Positions 9,140 through 16,746 of a DNA stretch of 64,000 bases are shown here, in pieces. A program made the position numbers and the translations under genes. The stretch lies in assembly GCF_021441885.1 (NCBI RefSeq), contig NZ_CP090438.1, forward strand, positions 1,488,001 through 1,552,000, written 5' to 3'. The notes beneath the pieces were generated by a model. That model was not told the DNA's origin, did no database searches, and saw nothing but the letters and a program-made list of their open reading frames with translations. Source of the stretch: Vibrio maritimus. GTDB taxonomy: Bacteria > Pseudomonadota > Gammaproteobacteria > Enterobacterales > Vibrionaceae. Numbering within the stretch: position 1 is the first letter of the stretch; each line of letters opens with the position of its first letter.

Positions 9140-9712
9140 TTAAACCAGCGGAGAAAGATCGGCAGGGCGGTAGTAGACCGACTTCAAAACCTTACCTTTG
9201 CGAATAGTCTTCGCTTCAGAAACAAAGTCTTCTGCACATTTCGCGATGATGTACTCACCCTTTGTTACCGCCATAAGCTTGATACCTTGCTCAGCGTAGT
9301 GCGCTTCTGTTTCTTGGTATTCGCTTTCGTTACGGCATACTTTACTCATGTTGCTAGAGTGAATCTCATCCCAGCATTTGATGAAGTCGATATCGCGGTT
9401 GGCAGCCACGTGCAAAAGCAGTTCAATCAGATAGCTAATTGCAACGTTATCTTCGACTTTGCTATCGCCTAGGTGAACCAAACGACCCATCAAAACATAG
9501 ACTGAATCGATGATAGCGTCCGCTTGTTCTACTTTACTGTCCGCTTCTGCCAGTTCGGTCATTTCTTCGATAGCCAGTGAGCTGTGTAGAGTGTCAGCTG
9601 CATCATCTAGCGACTCTGCATCATTCACAGGCAAATCAAATGTAGTACGGAACTCAGTAATGTCGCGGTATAGGTGATCGAAGATCGGTTGGGTAAGTTT
9701 GGTTAGTTTCAT
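9140..9712 (-). CDS. MazG-like / all-alpha nucleotide pyrophosphohydrolase family protein
   Basis: A 190-residue, mostly helical protein. AIEEMTELAEAD (about residues 48-59) and QADAIIDSVYVLMG (about 63-76) form the ExxE...D metal-binding pattern of the all-alpha NTP pyrophosphohydrolase (MazG/PRA-PH) superfamily. Such enzymes hydrolyse nucleoside triphosphates to monophosphate and pyrophosphate, often to clean up abnormal nucleotides. The C-terminal ~100 residues are not recognised. It stands alone and ends at a bidirectional terminator. Substrate is unknown. Confidence 0.65.
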   Translation of the reverse strand: MKLTKLTQPIFDHLYRDITEFRTTFDLPVNDAESLDDAADTLHSSLAIEEMTELAEADSKVEQADAIIDSVYVLMGRLVHLGDSKVEDNVAISYLIELLLHVAANRDIDFIKCWDEIHSSNMSKVCRNESEYQETEAHYAEQGIKLMAVTKGEYIIAKCAEDFVSEAKTIRKGKVLKSVYYRPADLSPLV

Positions 9713-9748
9713 CGATTTTGCTGTTTGATAATTGGTGACAAGATCCTA

Positions 9749-9946
9749 TCAGAGCAGGAAGCCATTCGCTACACCGATGAGCATTTTCTTGGCGTTAGGA
9801 TATTGAACTACACTGATTAGCGATGTCAGATATTGTTTTAAAGTCGGAATACGGTTAACATTTCCAAACAATTCAAATGGTTGAGCGGATAATATCTCAC
9901 CATTGATACGAGTATTGATGAGATGAGAGGCGTTAGGGCTGACCAT
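9749..9946 (-). pseudogene. Possible gene remnant or small hypothetical ORF
   Basis: A 65-codon frame with plausible protein-like composition (segments such as FELFGNVNRIPTLKQYL). The same frame stays open for about 25 more codons upstream without ATG, GTG or TTG, up to a stop inside the terminator at 10022-10050. This pattern would fit the 3' end of a gene whose start was lost. No family is recognised and no clear ribosome site precedes the ATG at 9946. It may also be non-coding. Confidence 0.3.
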
Positions 9947-10021
9947 CTTATTCCCAGTTTCAAAAGGTACACGTACTTTTTGGAAAACGACGTTTCGGAT
10001 TAGGGTCCCGAGTCGTCGTAT

Positions 10022-10052
10022 TTAAAGGCCACCTTTCGAGGTGGCCTTTTAA
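10022..10052 (-). terminator. Intrinsic terminator with TTCG loop
   Basis: AAAGGCCACCT (10024-10034) pairs perfectly with AGGTGGCCTTT (10039-10049) around a TTCG tetraloop. It begins in the stop codon of the minus-strand gene 10049-10309 and is followed by TTTAAAT on that strand. Confidence 0.85.
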
Positions 10053-10309
10053 CCTTCTTGGAACTCTTGATAAAAACTATCAAAATTTCCCCACATCTCC
10101 AGTAGCCGCCCAACGTATTTAGCGTCGATAAACTTACTATCTATATGATCGTTACCTTCCAAAAGAACAAGGTAGTGCAGGGTGACTTCTTTTGCTCGAG
10201 GAATCTTGTCCCATACTTCTAGTACATGTGATGAAGAAGGGGCTTGGTAACTCGCCAACTCAACACCGTTATCACCGATATTAGTAAAAATAGTGAGCGC
10301 TAGACCCAT
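10049..10309 (-). CDS. Small hypothetical protein (86 aa)
   Basis: An 86-residue soluble protein that I do not recognise. It is rich in acidic and aromatic residues and ends in FYQEFQEG. Its reality is supported by the strong intrinsic terminator that starts at its stop codon and by the absence of a better frame on the other strand. It sits in a run of small uncharacterised genes between the MazG-like gene and DUF1415. Confidence 0.55.
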   Translation of the reverse strand: MGLALTIFTNIGDNGVELASYQAPSSSHVLEVWDKIPRAKEVTLHYLVLLEGNDHIDSKFIDAKYVGRLLEMWGNFDSFYQEFQEG

Positions 10310-10441
10310 TGATGATTCTTATTGATGGCCATTAATGATTTGTGAAGATTATCAATTGAACTGGCGTTAGGGAAGAGATGGAATGTAAGAGTTCAGTCTG
10401 ATCTCTGAAGTCCGATAAGTAATCCCGACGATTAATAGCAG

Positions 10442-10582
10442 TTACTTTGTTTGTTCGATGACAGTTTGCTGTGAAGCCGGTTGGTTGTGATTGTACTGGT
10501 CGACAACGTCATAAATAATCACGTAGCTAACCAAAAGGCAAAGCGGAATAAACTTGATCCAAGGTTTCATAATGATGCTCAT
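10442..10582 (-). CDS. Small single-pass membrane protein (46 aa)
   Basis: A 46-codon frame starting at ATG 10582 and stopping at 10442. The N-terminal region carries KPWIK followed by a hydrophobic helix (IPLCLLVSYVIIY) and a polar tail rich in Q and N. This positive-inside, hydrophobic, polar layout is typical of small inner-membrane proteins. A second ATG at 10570 (MKPWIK) is an alternative start. The ribosome site is weak for both. No family is recognised. Confidence 0.5.
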   Translation of the reverse strand: MSIIMKPWIKFIPLCLLVSYVIIYDVVDQYNHNQPASQQTVIEQTK

Positions 10583-10703
10583 AGTCGGATAGATGCCACT
10601 ACCTTAGCAGTGGCATTGCCTATTGAGTATCTACATTATCGCAACCTAATATTGACGCTATCTATTGCAAGTAGAAGATAAACGCAACTATGACGGATCG
10701 TGC

Positions 10704-11264
10704 CTAGGAGAATAAGTAAGGGAACAATCGTTTTCGCTCGTGTTCGTCGAGTTCACTGACACGTGCAATGTTGTTGTCAGGGATCGCCTCTGGATCGGGA
10801 TAGTGTTTAAGTACTCGCTCCATACTTTCTTCGCGAATAAGGTGGAAAATGGGGTATGGTGAACGGTTGGTGAGGTTTTCTGGATCCTCAGGTTCAGCAC
10901 CACCAAAACAGTAGTTAGGATGGAAGGTCGCGACTTGATAAATGCCTTCCCAGCCATTTTGTTTTATCAACGCCTCAACCCAGTCGATGAAGAAGTTGTA
11001 ATCGACAAAATCATGCAGCATCTTAGGCACGACAACTAATGTGGTTTCTAGATCTCGCGCATCTGTTTGCTCTAGCAGCATCAGTTCACTTAGAATGTCT
11101 TCTAGTAACCCTTCCTCTTTGTCTGCAAGGCTAACAAAGGTCTTAATTTGCTTATTGCGTTCTGGTTTAGCGGCGAAAGGGCATAGGTTTAACCCGATCA
11201 CGACCTCTTTTAACCATTGCTGAACTTGTTGCTCGATCTTTACTACTTCTTCACGTAACGACAT
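10704..11264 (-). CDS. DUF1415 family protein
   Basis: A ~186-residue protein with the features of DUF1415: GLNLCPFA near the N-terminus, a central TTLVVVPKML segment, and ATFHPNYCFGG around the middle followed by NRSPYPIFHLIREES. The start is taken at MSLREEVVK (ATG 11264); a GTG seven codons earlier is possible. The function of the family is unknown. It is conserved as a single gene in many gammaproteobacteria. Confidence 0.85.
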   Translation of the reverse strand: MSLREEVVKIEQQVQQWLKEVVIGLNLCPFAAKPERNKQIKTFVSLADKEEGLLEDILSELMLLEQTDARDLETTLVVVPKMLHDFVDYNFFIDWVEALIKQNGWEGIYQVATFHPNYCFGGAEPEDPENLTNRSPYPIFHLIREESMERVLKHYPDPEAIPDNNIARVSELDEHERKRLFPYLFS

Positions 11265-11346
11265 AACACTTACCACTTTTAACACTATGGCAATTATATG
11301 CTGCTAAGCGGTCGATAGCGAACGTTTCTCGCGGCTGGCGCCATTA

Positions 11347-12558
11347 TCAAGCGTGCTTGATGGGCTTCTCTGAGAGCGTATTACGTTGATCGACTTGATA
11401 TAACTTGTAGCAGAGCCCGAACAATGCGGCGTAGAGTAAAGCACCTCCCTCAACGACGCTAGGCCAGCGACCGACTTGCCAGCAATAGAGTAGGAAAAAT
11501 CCGCCTAAGCTTCCGCCGATGTAGTAGTGGACCAAGTAAAGCGCTGTTGCTGTCGCCTTCGCATGCGTCGCCTTTTGGCTTACCCATGCATAAGCAAGGG
11601 TGTGAGTAAAGAATGCACCCCCACTAATGAGGAGTAACCCTAACAACATGGCAGGAATGGATTCAAATAAAGCGACCAGCATACCCAGCATGCTTAATAA
11701 TGTACCCAATACCATCCCTGGAATAGGTAGGTACCGCTTGCGCCAGTTTGCGCTTAGTTTTGATGATAGCGTTCCGGCCAAATAGCACAGAAAAATTAAC
11801 GAACTTAGGGCGAGAGGAAGGTTGTGTGGCGGCTCAACCAAGCGGAATCCCATAACTGAATACAGGTTAACGAACAAAGCGAAGTTGATGCCTCCAATCA
11901 GCATGGCTATCCATACCGTAGGATTAGAGATATGCGCGACTAGACTTCGATTGTGATGATAGAAAAGCCCTCTGGTCGGCTTAAAGTGCTGCTGTTTTGG
12001 CAGTATCGCAACGACAATTAACGCCGACACTAAGGTAAACGTAGCGATAACAAACACCGCGGTTTTCCAGTCAAAGTAGCCGGTTAACACACCGCCAGCG
12101 ACTCGTCCGGCAATACCACCAAGGGAGTTTGCTGCAATGTAACCGCCAATTGCTTTGGTGAAGGCGTCGGGTGTGAGTTCTTCTACCATGTAGGCAACGG
12201 CGACTGACGCAAATGCCGCTAGAGCGATCCCCATTGCCGCTCTCAAAAAGACTATCGCAGTCAGGCTTTCAGTCAGCATCATCGCATAACCGATGATAGG
12301 CAGAGCCAGCAATCCCCCTAGCATTACTGAGCGACGCCCGATACTTTCAGAAGTAATAGCCCAAGGCACTAGGCACAATGATAGCGCGAGCGTAGAGGCT
12401 GCGAATACCCAGTTGATCTCGGTCTCAGACACACCGAAATGAACACTCAACTGAGGCAAAATTGGCTGGAAAATATACAAATTGCAAAACACCAGAAACG
12501 AACCCAAAGCGAGTGCGAGAGTAATTCGTCGATATTGAGGGGAGTGCAATTCAATCAC
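11347..12558 (-). CDS. MFS transporter (YnfM-like)
   Basis: A 403-residue major facilitator with about twelve hydrophobic segments. The N-terminal part (NLYIFQPILPQLSVHFG) and the loop GRRSVMLGG between helices 2 and 3 match the YnfM-like drug/arabinose-type efflux group. It lies back-to-back with a LysR regulator across ~100 bases of AT-rich sequence, the usual arrangement for a regulator and its target exporter. Substrate is unknown. Confidence 0.85.
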   Translation of the reverse strand: MIELHSPQYRRITLALALGSFLVFCNLYIFQPILPQLSVHFGVSETEINWVFAASTLALSLCLVPWAITSESIGRRSVMLGGLLALPIIGYAMMLTESLTAIVFLRAAMGIALAAFASVAVAYMVEELTPDAFTKAIGGYIAANSLGGIAGRVAGGVLTGYFDWKTAVFVIATFTLVSALIVVAILPKQQHFKPTRGLFYHHNRSLVAHISNPTVWIAMLIGGINFALFVNLYSVMGFRLVEPPHNLPLALSSLIFLCYLAGTLSSKLSANWRKRYLPIPGMVLGTLLSMLGMLVALFESIPAMLLGLLLISGGAFFTHTLAYAWVSQKATHAKATATALYLVHYYIGGSLGGFFLLYCWQVGRWPSVVEGGALLYAALFGLCYKLYQVDQRNTLSEKPIKHA

Positions 12559-12662
12559 GGTGAAGCCTTACTGCTAAATGGTGAACTATGTGATCAAATT
12601 AGCATTGCAGTTTGGATTAATGAAATATATTAAAGATATAGTTTGAATATATTTTATCAATA
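12559..12662. promoter_or_regulatory. Divergent MFS/LysR promoter region
   Basis: A 104-base AT-rich spacer between two divergent genes. It includes interrupted ATATATT / TATATTT repeats near 12625-12655 that could form LysR-type T-N11-A contacts. Inferred from gene arrangement; the site itself is weak. Confidence 0.4.
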
Positions 12663-13532
12663 ATGGACGTTAAGCAGCTCACGCATTTCCTCGCCGTTGT
12701 CGATCATCAGAACTTTACCCGCGCTGCGCAAGCCGTGATGATTGCGCAGCCTGCACTGAGTATTTCAATTCGCAAGTTCGAGCAGCAACTCGGTATTCAA
12801 TTATTTACCCGACTCGACAAACAAGTTCGCCTGACACAAGAAGGTCGAGCACTTGAACCACATGCAAGAAAGATCTTGCAGCAGGTCGAAGATGCGAAGC
12901 TTGCAGTGGATGAGATGAAGGGGCTGTTGAAAGGCGAAGTTCGCTTAGGCACGCCTAGTATGATGGGGTCGTACTTTTTCCCAGAGATAGTAATGGCATT
13001 TAAGACGGCTTATCCCCATCTTAAAATGACGGTTGTCGAAGCGGGCACGCAAGATATACGCAGAATGCTACTCAGTGGTGAGATTGACCTTGGGGTGATT
13101 AGAAACAAAGAGGTGCCTGATGATTTAGAAGTTGATCAGATATTTCGTTCCGAAATGGTGGCAGTCGTCAGCCAACATCATGCCTTTGCTCAAAGAGATT
13201 CGTTGGATTTTGATGAGTTTTTTGACGAAGAACTGGTGATGTTTAAACCAGGTTATTTCCATCGAGACTTTATTGACGAAGAGTGTAAAAGAAGGCAAAT
13301 AGAAGCAAAGTTCTCATTTGAAACCAATCTACTACCCATGATTCTCTCGATTGTTAAACATGAGTACGCGATCACCGCTTTGCTGGAACTGGTCACCGAG
13401 CATGAACCCGAAACTCGCGGTATTTCATTTGAGCCGCCAGTTTTTGTCGACTTGGCGCTAGCGTGGCGAAAAGACGGTTATTTGTCTCGTGCCGACCGAA
13501 GCTTTATCGACTTTATTAAAAAGCAGATGTAG
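12663..13532 (+). CDS. LysR-family transcriptional regulator
   Basis: A 289-residue LysR protein. Residues 1-60 form the winged helix-turn-helix (MDVKQLTHFLAVVDHQNFTRAA then QPALSISIRKFEQQLG). Residues ~90-289 form the substrate-binding effector domain. It is divergent from the MFS exporter and probably controls it. Its last 17 bases overlap the convergent protease-like gene. Effector unknown. Confidence 0.92.
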   Translation: MDVKQLTHFLAVVDHQNFTRAAQAVMIAQPALSISIRKFEQQLGIQLFTRLDKQVRLTQEGRALEPHARKILQQVEDAKLAVDEMKGLLKGEVRLGTPSMMGSYFFPEIVMAFKTAYPHLKMTVVEAGTQDIRRMLLSGEIDLGVIRNKEVPDDLEVDQIFRSEMVAVVSQHHAFAQRDSLDFDEFFDEELVMFKPGYFHRDFIDEECKRRQIEAKFSFETNLLPMILSIVKHEYAITALLELVTEHEPETRGISFEPPVFVDLALAWRKDGYLSRADRSFIDFIKKQM

Positions 13533-14262
13533 CGCAGAGCTGCTGGGGTGTTAATCGTCGTAAAGCGGGTTCTATTGATGTCACCTGGTAGCGTATGAGT
13601 CCATCTGCGTGCTCTTGGTCTGTAACTAATCCAATTAACGTCGTTTTCGCTCCTATTAAGCTAAGAACTGGGGTTCCAGAGACAATCTCACTCAGCTCAT
13701 CGCATTCGGTTAGCCAAAGCTTCCCATTGCTTTCGGAATCCAATAAGCACGTCTCAACAGACAGTACATCTCGTGCTGTATCTAGAACAGCGATCTGAAC
13801 GGGCTCAGCGTCCCATTTCTTGTTTGCCATATTGATTAAGGTTGGCAGGTTCTGGTGGCAGCCTAACTCAGCGTCTACTTCTAAAATAGCCCAGTCCTCG
13901 TCTGCGCTGACGTTAGATAGCTTCTGATGATCCGTGGTTACGGATACAACAGATGCGTAGGTGTACCTGTCATCCTGAGAAAACAGCGGCGTAAGTCTTA
14001 GGTGTCGCAATGGGTAGAATGTTGAGTCAGAGCTTGAGAACACACAATGAGCGGGTACGAGTAAGGTTTGATTGCCTACTTGTGTCGCTAAGCAGTTTAA
14101 TGCTGGGTACTCGGCCTCTGTGAGCTGTAGGTTGTAGAGCCGCTGATTGGTAATTCTTGCCTCATCGAGGGGGAGGGTTGCGTTTGCTGTTTTAGTTATT
14201 AGCAGCGCTGACATGAGTGCAGTGAAGGTGGCTACTAAGCGTAGATACAAGCAATTTGGCAT
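13516..14262 (-). CDS. Secreted trypsin-like serine protease fold protein, degenerate motif
   Basis: A 248-residue protein with a signal-peptide-like N-terminus ending around TANAT. The chymotrypsin-fold triad can be placed as His in VPAHCVF (about residue 71), Asp in DEDWAILEV (about 119), and Ser in EIVSGTPVL (near 195). The canonical GDSGGP is altered to IVSGTP, so activity is uncertain. It should act in the periplasm or outside the cell. It overlaps the end of the convergent lysR gene. Confidence 0.6.
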   Translation of the reverse strand: MPNCLYLRLVATFTALMSALLITKTANATLPLDEARITNQRLYNLQLTEAEYPALNCLATQVGNQTLLVPAHCVFSSSDSTFYPLRHLRLTPLFSQDDRYTYASVVSVTTDHQKLSNVSADEDWAILEVDAELGCHQNLPTLINMANKKWDAEPVQIAVLDTARDVLSVETCLLDSESNGKLWLTECDELSEIVSGTPVLSLIGAKTTLIGLVTDQEHADGLIRYQVTSIEPALRRLTPQQLCATSAF

Positions 14263-14325
14263 ATAGCGCCCCCATCTCGGCTAAGGATAACTTTATGTGA
14301 TAGGGGCAGTATAGGAAATAAAGCG

Positions 14326-14556
14326 TTAATTACTGTTATACATACGCTCAAAGTTTTTTGGATTCCAGCCGATCATATAGCGGTCACCAATTTTAAGAAC
14401 AGGCAATGAGCGAGCGCCGATAGCATCGAGTTCTTTTCTGCCGCGCTGCATCTTGGCGTTAGTGAGGCGATATTTATAGCCTTTGCTATCAAGATAGCGC
14501 TGTGCATCTTTGCAATGCGGGCATTTGTCTTTTACGTAGAGAACAAGTCGTTTCAT
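14326..14556 (-). CDS. Glutaredoxin-family protein
   Basis: A 76-residue thioredoxin-fold protein. The CPHC redox motif is at residues ~12-15, and SLPVLKIG carries the conserved cis-proline of glutaredoxins. It probably reduces disulfides or mixed glutathione disulfides in the cytoplasm. It is a single gene. Confidence 0.85.
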   Translation of the reverse strand: MKRLVLYVKDKCPHCKDAQRYLDSKGYKYRLTNAKMQRGRKELDAIGARSLPVLKIGDRYMIGWNPKNFERMYNSN

Positions 14557-14642
14557 GTTGATCGCACTGTAATAAATAAGTGGCCGTATGGTACGTAGTT
14601 AACTCTAGAACCTCAAGCCACTTTCGATCTCAATGGTTTTAA

Positions 14643-15542
14643 TCAAGAACCATGTTTCGCTAAGTTTTGCAGTCTATGGTGTTTGGCGGCTTGAATGGTC
14701 TGAGGAACGAGTGACATTACGATCATGCCCATCATTAGCGCGTATTGGGTTTGAGTAAACGACTCACCAAGCAGAACCATACCGCAAAGGATACCTGCAA
14801 TAGGGTTAGCAATACCGCCAAAGGTGAAATCAACCACACTCATGCGTTGCAGCAACCAAACGTACATCCCATAGCTCAGTGCTGTATTCAGACCGACAAC
14901 CCAAAGCAGACCAATGAGGTTTTGGCTTGAGAAGTTAGCGATCACCGTTTGATAAAGTTGTGGCTCAAACGATGCGTGAACGCCTGATACCAAGCCAAGT
15001 ACGGCACCGCCTAAAATCAGCTGCCAAGTGAGAATGGTCCACCAGTGAATACGACTGCCTAATGCCTTAGTAATTCCGCTGCCCGCTACGATACACATTA
15101 TGGCGGCGAGCATAGCCCCTAAGCCAATAGGATTGAGTGAAATAGTACCCGGTGAAAACAAGAAGAACGCAAACAATACTAGCGCCAATCCACTTAGCGT
15201 TTGCACCCAACTTGGACGCTTTTTATTGACAAACCATTGGTACAACATAGCGAATACAGGAACAGACACCATACCGACGCCGGATATGGTAGAAGGTAGA
15301 GTCTGCGCCATAACGAAGATAAGACCGAAGAAGGTCGCAATGTTGACCGTCCCTAAGATGAACAAGACTTGCCATTCGCCTTTTTTAGGCAATGACGGTT
15401 TAACTAATAGCAATAGCAAGCCAGCCGGAAGTGCTCGGAGCGCTCCCAGTAGGATTGGTGGCCAGTCTGGAAGCGTGAACTTCGTGACGGCGTAGGTTGT
15501 GCCCCAGAAAAATGCAGGGATCATTGCTAGAAGTATATTCAT
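14643..15542 (-). CDS. pecM: PecM-like EamA/DMT-family exporter
   Basis: A 299-residue protein with ten hydrophobic segments and two EamA repeats. The start (PAFFWGTTYAVTKFTLPDW, then ALRALPAGLLLLL) resembles PecM. It is divergent from a PecS/UrtR-like MarR regulator, with regulator-type palindromes in the spacer at 15549-15566 and 15606-15623. PecM exporters are paired with PecS in many proteobacteria and are switched on when PecS releases DNA. The exported compound here is unknown. Family is clear; the PecM name rests on arrangement plus similarity by eye. Confidence 0.7.
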   Translation of the reverse strand: MNILLAMIPAFFWGTTYAVTKFTLPDWPPILLGALRALPAGLLLLLVKPSLPKKGEWQVLFILGTVNIATFFGLIFVMAQTLPSTISGVGMVSVPVFAMLYQWFVNKKRPSWVQTLSGLALVLFAFFLFSPGTISLNPIGLGAMLAAIMCIVAGSGITKALGSRIHWWTILTWQLILGGAVLGLVSGVHASFEPQLYQTVIANFSSQNLIGLLWVVGLNTALSYGMYVWLLQRMSVVDFTFGGIANPIAGILCGMVLLGESFTQTQYALMMGMIVMSLVPQTIQAAKHHRLQNLAKHGS

Positions 15543-15548
15543 GTCATT

Positions 15549-15566
15549 TATCTTTACGTTAAGATA
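15549..15566. promoter_or_regulatory. Operator-like palindrome 1, pecM/pecS-like intergenic region
   Basis: TATCTTTACGTTAAGATA has perfect 6-base arms (TATCTT/AAGATA) around a 6-base centre. It lies seven bases upstream of the exporter start. UrtR/PecS-type MarR proteins bind 18-base palindromes at their own divergent promoters, so this is the likely site of the MarR protein encoded at 15660. Confidence 0.7.
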
Positions 15567-15605
15567 TCTGCCGCCACTTTAACGATCTTTGGGCTGCCTG
15601 TAAAG

Positions 15606-15623
15606 TATCTTTATGTTAAGCTA
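15606..15623. promoter_or_regulatory. Operator-like palindrome 2, pecM/pecS-like intergenic region
   Basis: TATCTTTATGTTAAGCTA matches the neighbouring palindrome at 16 of 18 positions, centred 57 bases away. It lies 37 bases upstream of the MarR start, consistent with autorepression. Confidence 0.65.
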
Positions 15624-15659
15624 GTTTGAACAGACATAAGACAGTGGGAAAAGATCGAA

Positions 15660-16142
15660 ATGGATGCGATTGATCGAGTGGTCGAGCAGTGGGCAAAACA
15701 GAAGCCAGAGTTGGATACAGACCCAATGGCGATGATGGGACGACTCATGCGGATCGCTAAGTACATGGAAACGAAAGTTGCTGATTTGCATAAGAAGTAT
15801 GACCTAAAACTCGGAGAGTTTGACGTACTTGCGACGCTACGTCGTAGCGGTAAACCTTATCGATTAACACCATCTGAACTTATTGACACCATGATGTTGA
15901 CCTCGGGTGCAATGACAAACCGTCTCGATAAGCTTGAAACTAAGGGGCTTATTTTGCGCGAGCACAGCAAAGAGGACCGTCGTAGCGTTACCGTGCAACT
16001 CACAAAAGATGGATTCATACTGATTGATAAGTTGATTGAAGAGCATGCGGATGTGCAAAAAAGTCTCGTTAAATCCATGACGTCTGCACAAAAAAAGCAG
16101 GCAAACCAGTTACTGAAGGTGTGGTTAAGTCAATACGAGTAG
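15660..16142 (+). CDS. pecS: PecS/UrtR-like MarR regulator, probably urate-responsive
   Basis: A 160-residue MarR protein with the extra N-terminal helix of the UrtR subfamily (DRVVEQWAKQKPELD). The winged helix runs over about residues 65-110 (TPSELIDTMMLTSGAMTNRLDKLE, then EDRRS). Four residues that bind urate in HucR-type proteins (W, D, R, R) can be placed as W11, D55, R62 and R88; the spacings 7 and 26 equal those from HucR D73 to R80 to R106. It is divergent from a PecM-like exporter, which is the classic PecS arrangement, and sits at the edge of a urate-degradation region. Urate sensing is an inference from these residues. Confidence 0.75.
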   Translation: MDAIDRVVEQWAKQKPELDTDPMAMMGRLMRIAKYMETKVADLHKKYDLKLGEFDVLATLRRSGKPYRLTPSELIDTMMLTSGAMTNRLDKLETKGLILREHSKEDRRSVTVQLTKDGFILIDKLIEEHADVQKSLVKSMTSAQKKQANQLLKVWLSQYE

Positions 16143-16170
16143 TTTAGGTCAATAGAAATAGTGGTTGAGC

Positions 16171-16211
16171 CTCGTTTCCTAGAATAACGCTCGCGCTTGT
16201 CTAGGAAACGA
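16171..16211. other. Inverted repeat between convergent pecS-like and glcG-like genes
   Basis: CTCGTTTCCTAG (16171-16182) pairs with CTAGGAAACGAAG (16201-16213) around an 18-base loop, with one bulge. It lies between two convergent genes and probably ends both transcripts, but it lacks a clear T tract. Confidence 0.5.
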
Positions 16212-16224
16212 AGAGGTACATCCG

Positions 16225-16662
16225 TTATGCGGCTAGCTCATCACTAAATAGATCGGCAGCAGCAATACCTATCAATGCGCAGCGTTCGTCGGCATCGGAG
16301 AGATCTCCACTCACGCCAATTGCACCGATCACCTGTTGTTCTTTGTCCCGAATGAGCAAACCTCCTGGTACTGGTACCATATTTCCATGTGCCAATACAT
16401 TAACTGCTGAAATAAACGCAGGTCTTGCATCGGCATCTTGTGCTAATTTCCTAGACGAGCAACCAAGCGCTAGCGCTCCCCATGCCTTTGCGATGGCAAT
16501 ATCGGGTCTCATCATACTCGAGCCATCTTGGCGCTGAAGAGAGATGAGCTTGCCACCGCTATCGAGAACCGCTGCAGTTAACGGCGCGCATTCGTCGGTT
16601 TTTCCTGCCTGGAAGGTGGCGTTAATAATCGTAAGTGCTTGGTTAAGAGTTAAACTTCCCAT
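16225..16662 (-). CDS. GlcG/HbpS-family protein
   Basis: A 145-residue protein of the GlcG/HbpS (heme-binding-like, DUF336) family: TAAVLDSGGKLISLQRQDG near the N-terminus, AIAKAWGAL in the middle, and VIGAIGVSGDLSDADERCA near the C-terminus. The start is placed at MGSLTLNQA (ATG 16662) because GAGGAAAC lies just upstream; a longer frame begins at 16743. It follows malate synthase on the same strand. GlcG members often accompany glycolate or glyoxylate genes, which fits here, but a biochemical role is not established. Confidence 0.82.
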   Translation of the reverse strand: MGSLTLNQALTIINATFQAGKTDECAPLTAAVLDSGGKLISLQRQDGSSMMRPDIAIAKAWGALALGCSSRKLAQDADARPAFISAVNVLAHGNMVPVPGGLLIRDKEQQVIGAIGVSGDLSDADERCALIGIAAADLFSDELAA

Positions 16663-16709
16663 GTTGTTTCCTCGTCGTCTAGTCGCTTGCGCTAAATCTT
16701 CTAGGAGGA

Positions 16710-16736
16710 TTAGCCAACGTTGTTTACGTTGGCTAA
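16710..16736. other. Intercistronic hairpin between aceB and glcG-like gene
   Basis: TTAGCCAACG and CGTTGGCTAA form a perfect 10-base stem around a 7-base loop, ten bases after the aceB stop. No T tract follows, so it may attenuate or protect the downstream message rather than fully terminate. Confidence 0.5.
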
Positions 16737-16746
16737 ACGGCAAAAC

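Noticed and set aside
9780..10380. GGCGTTAGG copies as possible superintegron attC (VCR) sites
   Set aside because: The paired inverted core and the ~120-base VCR structure could not be found around any copy.
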